A stretch of 64,000 bases of DNA from Myxococcaceae bacterium JPH2. Lineage in GTDB: Bacteria > Myxococcota > Myxococcia > Myxococcales > Myxococcaceae. The position numbers and the translations under genes were made by a program. Of the stretch, positions 60,603 to 64,000 are shown piece by piece; the stretch's first letter is position 1, and every line of letters begins with the position of its first letter. The stretch is taken from assembly GCA_016458225.1 (NCBI GenBank), contig JAEMGR010000001.1:310001-374000 (forward strand), in the 5' to 3' direction. The notes below the pieces were generated by a model. It was given only the letters and a program-made list of their open reading frames with translations, did not search any database and had not been told where the DNA came from.

Positions 60603-61516
60603 CGGGCGCACCCCGTGACGACGAACTTCAAAGTAGGCTCCGCAAGTTCCAGTGCGACTCTATGCGCAGCGGTGCTCACTCCAACGACGAAGCCGTATCC
60701 GCATGCCTGTGCGATGTCGCGCTCTTCCAGCATCTCTGCCACCTGCCCTTTGATCACCTGCCTCTTGAGAAAGGCGGAGTACGTAGCAAATTGGTCGGTC
60801 TTGATCTCCCACAGGATGCGCGCGCCCACCTGCAGCGCATCAAAACGCTTCCCACCAACGAGCACATCCTTGCCGGGGTAGCGGTTCGGAGGAAATGTGT
60901 CGGCGCACGCGTTGTGAATCGCGTCTCCGCCCGCGTGAGATACTGGGACGGGCTCACAACTGGCGGGGCGCGTCCGGTCCCTGGCCCCAGGCGGCATCGG
61001 GGGCTGCCAGTTTTGTCCCGCGGTCTCTGGGTCCAGATTCGGCTCCCGCCTCGATATGGCCTCTCGGGATGCCCCTTTCGCGCCCTTGGCCGCTGAGGCT
61101 TCCTCGGGAAGCTGGTGGCGGAGTTCATACCCATCCAGCTCTTCTTTGATCGCGACAGCGACGACCACCACTCCCAGCACAATGACAGCTCCCAGGACAA
61201 TCTCGGGAGCCGCCAGCACGCAGACCCCGAGCCCCACTGCCGCGGCGTCCGCGGAGGCGACCGTGCACCGGCCCGTGGTGTCGTGGAACTCGACCCGGTC
61301 GTGGTCCAGCGCGGAGTAACACCGCTCCACGAGTACAGGCCAAGGCTGGGAGGCTTCACGAACGACGCACCGCCCGCCATCAGTCCACGGCAACTTCGCC
61401 GCGCGCTGAAGGTTGGCGGCCCTTTGGCTTCGTATCCCGTGCGAACTGGGAGACGGTGTCGACGTCGCGCAGGCAGAAACGAGAATCAGCACCGCGAGGC
61501 AGGCTCGAAAGCGCAT
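60599..61516 (-). CDS. DUF6310-type lipoprotein with PD-(D/E)XK-like nuclease C-terminus, candidate toxin
   Basis: 305 residues from the ATG at 61516; an in-frame GTG at 61540 is an alternative. The signal peptide ends in lipobox V-S-A-C (Cys16). A ~30-residue Gly/Val-rich hydrophobic segment (about 91-120) precedes a polar Pro-rich linker. The C-terminal ~110 residues resemble a restriction-endonuclease fold: Y-P-G-K-D-V-L, F-D-A-L-Q with Asp226, and W-E-I-K-T-D with Glu237 and Lys239, giving D-x10-E-x-K, then a helix and a strand with A-C-G-Y-G-F-V-V-G-V. A membrane anchor at one end and a nuclease at the other is the layout of delivered lipoprotein toxins such as SitA of Myxococcus. The coupled downstream gene would be the immunity gene. 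Toxicity is inferred. Confidence 0.78.
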   Translation of the reverse strand: MRFRACLAVLILVSACATSTPSPSSHGIRSQRAANLQRAAKLPWTDGGRCVVREASQPWPVLVERCYSALDHDRVEFHDTTGRCTVASADAAAVGLGVCVLAAPEIVLGAVIVLGVVVVAVAIKEELDGYELRHQLPEEASAAKGAKGASREAISRREPNLDPETAGQNWQPPMPPGARDRTRPASCEPVPVSHAGGDAIHNACADTFPPNRYPGKDVLVGGKRFDALQVGARILWEIKTDQFATYSAFLKRQVIKGQVAEMLEERDIAQACGYGFVVGVSTAAHRVALELAEPTLKFVVTGCAR

Positions 61517-61623
61517 CGCGGCATCATTCCCAATCGCCACGGTGCTGCAATCTCCGCCCGCCGACTTTCCTCCTGCGGCCCCATGACTTGAGCCGCTGGG
61601 CCAGAAGTTTCCGCGTCCGAGCC

Positions 61624-62859
61624 TCAGCTTCGTGAGAAGCCGCGCTTCGCCAACTCGATGCGGGCGATGACGCCCTTGTGAACTTCGTCCGGCCCGTCCG
61701 CGAGCCGCAGGCTGCGTGCCTGGGCGAAGAAGTTCGCGAGCGGCGTGTCGCGCGACACGCCCGCCCCTCCGTGCAGTTGGATGGCGTCATCCACCACGCG
61801 CTGGAGGACATTGGGCGCCACCACCTTGATGGCGGAGATCTCCGTCATCGCCGCCAGTGCGCCCACCGCGTCGATCTTCCACGCGGCATAGAGCGTCAGC
61901 AGTCGCGCCTGGTCGATGGCGATGCGCGCCTCGGCCACCCGCTCTCGATTGCCACCCAGGTTGAGCAGCGGCTTGCCGAACGCCGTGCGCGACATGCCTC
62001 GGTCGATCATCAACTCCAGCGCCCGCTCCGCCGCGCCAATGCAGCGCATGCAGTGATGGATGCGGCCCGGGCCCAGTCGCCCCTGGGCAATCTCGAAGCC
62101 CTTGCCGGGCCCCGCGATGATGAAGTCGCGCGGCACGCGCACGTCGCGGAAGTGGACCTCGCCGTGGCCGTGAGGCGCATCCAGGTCACCGTAGACCGGG
62201 AGCATCCGCTGGATGCTCACCCCCGGCGCGTCCAGCGGCACCAGCACCATCGAGTGCTGATGATGCCGGTCCGCGGACGCATCGGGCGTACGGGCCATGA
62301 ATATGGCCACCTTCGCCCGAGGGTCCCCCAAACCCGAGGTCCACCACTTCTTACCGTTGAGGACCACCTCGTCGCCCTCGACGACCGCGGTGGCCTGCAT
62401 GTTGGTGGCGTCCGACGAGGCCACGTCCGGCTCGGTCATGCAGAACACCGAGCGAATCTCCCCAGCGAGCAGCGGCGCGAGCCACTGGCGCTGCTGCGCC
62501 TCGGAGCCGTAGCGCCAGAGGACCTCCATGTTGCCGCTGTCCGGCGCGTTGCAGTTGAAGACCTCGGGGGCCATCAGGCTGCGCCCCATCGCCTCCGCGA
62601 GCGGCGCGTACTCCAGCGTGCTCAGTCCCGCCCCCAACTCCGGGTCGGGGAGGAAGAGGTTCCACAGCCCCTCGGCCCTCGCTCGGGCCTTCAGCGCCTC
62701 CATGCGCGCGGGGACCTTCCACTGCCGCCAGTCCGGGCCCGCGCTGCTCGCCTGCACCTCGGCCCAGTACTCGGACTCCACCGGCTCGATGTGCTCGCGC
62801 ATGAAGCGCCGCACCCGCTCCAGGTAGTCCTTGGCCTTGTCGCTCGGTTCGAAGTGCAT
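61624..62859 (-). CDS. Acyl-CoA dehydrogenase, ACAD10/11-like
   Basis: 411 residues, full length. Flavin and substrate motifs are intact: [14 protein letters not shown] and [10 protein letters not shown] in the middle, R-T-A-F-G-K-P-L in the third domain, and the closing [15 protein letters not shown]...[10 protein letters not shown]. This closing block is typical of the ACAD10/11 group, which in animals oxidises very long-chain or 4-hydroxy acyl-CoAs. It performs the first step of beta-oxidation with FAD. The gene is divergent from a LysR regulator gene across 83 bases, a standard regulator/target pair. Downstream lies the lipoprotein toxin-like unit, probably unrelated. Confidence 0.92.
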   Translation of the reverse strand: MHFEPSDKAKDYLERVRRFMREHIEPVESEYWAEVQASSAGPDWRQWKVPARMEALKARARAEGLWNLFLPDPELGAGLSTLEYAPLAEAMGRSLMAPEVFNCNAPDSGNMEVLWRYGSEAQQRQWLAPLLAGEIRSVFCMTEPDVASSDATNMQATAVVEGDEVVLNGKKWWTSGLGDPRAKVAIFMARTPDASADRHHQHSMVLVPLDAPGVSIQRMLPVYGDLDAPHGHGEVHFRDVRVPRDFIIAGPGKGFEIAQGRLGPGRIHHCMRCIGAAERALELMIDRGMSRTAFGKPLLNLGGNRERVAEARIAIDQARLLTLYAAWKIDAVGALAAMTEISAIKVVAPNVLQRVVDDAIQLHGGAGVSRDTPLANFFAQARSLRLADGPDEVHKGVIARIELAKRGFSRS

Positions 62860-62942
62860 CTCGGCGCTCCCGCTTGGAGGAAGGCGACCATCCTCGGGTC
62901 GTCACCATTGATGAATCCAGTGAATGTTGGTCATCTGTACAC

Positions 62943-63872
62943 ATGAAGGACGTTCAAGAGACACCGAGGCTGAGCCAGCTCGACCTCAACCTCTTCCGCG
63001 TCTTCGATGTCGTCCTGCGCGAGGGAAACCTCACGCGGGCCGCCGAGGTCCTCTTCCTCAGTCAGTCCGCCGTGAGCCACGCGCTGGCTCGACTGCGCGA
63101 ACAACTGGGCGCGCCGCTGTTCGTGCGCGAGGGCCGCGGCCTGACGCCCACCCCGCTCGCCGAGCGCGTGGCCCCCGAGATTCGCGAGGCGCTCACCCTC
63201 TTCCAGCAGGCGGTGCACCGCACCCGCCACTTCGACCCCGCGCGCGACGCCGTCCACGTCACGCTCGCCATGAACGATGAGCTGGAGCCCGCGCTCCTGC
63301 CGCCCCTGCTCGAACGACTCCGCCAGAGTGCGCCGCTCGCGCGTGTCACCAGCGTGCGGCTGGAGCGGGGCAAGCTCGAACGAGACCTCGCGTCAGGACG
63401 ACTGGACCTGGCCATCGACGTGGCGCAGGCGACGAGCCCACACCTGCGCCACGCCGTGCTGCGGAAGGACCGCTTCTGCGTGGTGAGCGCGCGCCGCCGC
63501 ACGCTGGACGTGAAGCGCTACCTCGCCGCGCGCCACATCACCGTGTCATCCCGGCGCACGGGGCTGGCCATCGAGGACCTGGTGCTGAGCCGGCTGGGCT
63601 ATCAGCGAGACCTCGCCGTGCGCTGCCAGCACTACGAGGCCGCGTGCCGCATCGTCGCGGACTCCGACCTCCTGCTGACCATGCCCCGGCATCGCGCCAA
63701 GGCCATCAACGCCCCGCTCGGCAATCACTTGCTGCCCATGCCCGTGGCGCTGCCTCCCGTGGAGTTCCACCTCTACTGGCACCGGCAGGTGGACAGTGAG
63801 CCCCTGAACCAATGGCTGCGCTCCGAGTTGCTGGCGCTGGAGACCACCGCACCGAGCGAGCGGACGCGGTAG
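62943..63872 (+). CDS. LysR family transcriptional regulator
   Basis: 309 residues from the ATG at 62943; the frame is open further upstream but the helix-turn-helix fixes the start. It opens L-S-Q-L-D-L-N-L-F-R-V-F-D-V-V and has the LysR reader segment N-L-T-R-A-A-E-V-L-F-L-S-Q-S-A-V-S-H-A-L with the usual A-x-L-R-E-Q-L-G-A-P-L-F-V-R. The effector domain looks complete (~95-290) and resembles the NodD/LinR/PcpR-like subgroup. The divergent acyl-CoA dehydrogenase gene is the obvious target. The 83-base gap contains GATGA...TCATC half-sites but no clean T-N11-A dyad, so the operator is unclear. Confidence 0.92.
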   Translation: MKDVQETPRLSQLDLNLFRVFDVVLREGNLTRAAEVLFLSQSAVSHALARLREQLGAPLFVREGRGLTPTPLAERVAPEIREALTLFQQAVHRTRHFDPARDAVHVTLAMNDELEPALLPPLLERLRQSAPLARVTSVRLERGKLERDLASGRLDLAIDVAQATSPHLRHAVLRKDRFCVVSARRRTLDVKRYLAARHITVSSRRTGLAIEDLVLSRLGYQRDLAVRCQHYEAACRIVADSDLLLTMPRHRAKAINAPLGNHLLPMPVALPPVEFHLYWHRQVDSEPLNQWLRSELLALETTAPSERTR

Positions 63873-63994
63873 GGCCGGCTTCATGTTTCTTCACGCGCCA
63901 TACAAGCGCGCGCAATGGCCCTCCCGCACATTGGGCATCGTCGAAGTCGTGACGTGCCCGCGGGCCAGGTGCCCCATTTCACTGAGAGAAACCC

Positions 63995-64000
63995 ATGATC
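63995..64000 (+). CDS. Possible start of the next gene (first two codons only)
   Basis: ATG at 63995 follows GAGAG about 7 bases upstream and stands 122 bases after the LysR gene. Only Met-Ile is in the window, so nothing can be said about the product. The 122-base stretch before it holds no other feature that I can support. Confidence 0.25.

Noticed and set aside
62890-62940. LysR binding box between the acyl-CoA dehydrogenase and LysR genes
   Set aside because: GATGA and TCATC half-sites are 16 bases apart and no T-N11-A dyad is convincing.

Overview
The window is high-GC (about 70%), gene-dense DNA with many overlapping or near-touching gene pairs, and it looks like the chromosome of a myxobacterium (family Myxococcaceae). 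Pointers are a member of the Myxococcus paralogous family TIGR02265/DUF2378, a DUF6310/DUF5953 gene pair of the kind found in myxobacteria, numerous lipoproteins and outer-membrane barrels, and PrkA-YeaH-SpoVR. No rRNA, tRNA, insertion sequence, prophage or CRISPR array was recognised. About 42 protein genes are supported, plus one partial gene start at the right edge.

Layout. 1-4.6 kb: the 3' end of a DnaK-like ATPase carrying an enormous Ser/Asp/Pro-rich disordered front half, then a small outer-membrane barrel. 4.7-15 kb: glutamate-cysteine ligase, an EI24/CysZ-like membrane protein, a large S41 C-terminal processing protease with extra C-terminal modules and a clear terminator, a barrel protein, a glycerophosphodiester phosphodiesterase, a lone TatA-like protein, and a zinc-ribbon/helical-repeat gene pair. 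15-19 kb: a PhaR-type regulator facing a phasin-like/ParA operon, then two tandem ArsA/Get3-type ATPases. 19-29 kb: TPR lipoprotein, STE24-type protease, an orphan pair resembling a type III secretion translocator and its class II chaperone, ruvX-mltG, a GT39-type glycosyltransferase and an ABC-2 exporter pair. 29-41 kb: prkA, a DUF444/VWA gene and spoVR, an M23 peptidase, a TIGR02265 protein, glycogen phosphorylase and an M3 oligopeptidase. 41-52 kb (minus strand): dnaE, overlapped by an ECH1-like dienoyl-CoA isomerase, followed by a DECR2-like dienoyl-CoA reductase and a 1,924-residue Ig/filamin-repeat lipoprotein. 52-60 kb: a TetR repressor divergent from a barrel, an RND adaptor and an RND pump, with twin TetR operators over the promoter; then a MaoC-like hydratase. 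60-64 kb: a lower-GC two-gene unit encoding a lipoprotein with a nuclease-like C-terminus and a probable immunity partner, then an ACAD11-like acyl-CoA dehydrogenase divergent from a LysR regulator.

How the genes fit together. Several compact units are visible: polyunsaturated fatty-acid beta-oxidation accessory enzymes (isomerase and reductase, with an acyl-CoA dehydrogenase and a hydratase elsewhere in the window), envelope maintenance and export (MltG, M23, S41, STE24, RND, ABC), a starvation/stress unit (PrkA-DUF444-SpoVR, near glycogen phosphorylase), and a possible granule-positioning unit (PhaR-like, phasin-like, ParA). The strongest candidates for undescribed biology are the lipoprotein toxin/immunity-like pair at 59.8-61.5 kb and the orphan translocator/chaperone-like pair at 21.9-23.95 kb. 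All functional assignments come from reading the sequence and from memory of the protein families; no database search was run.
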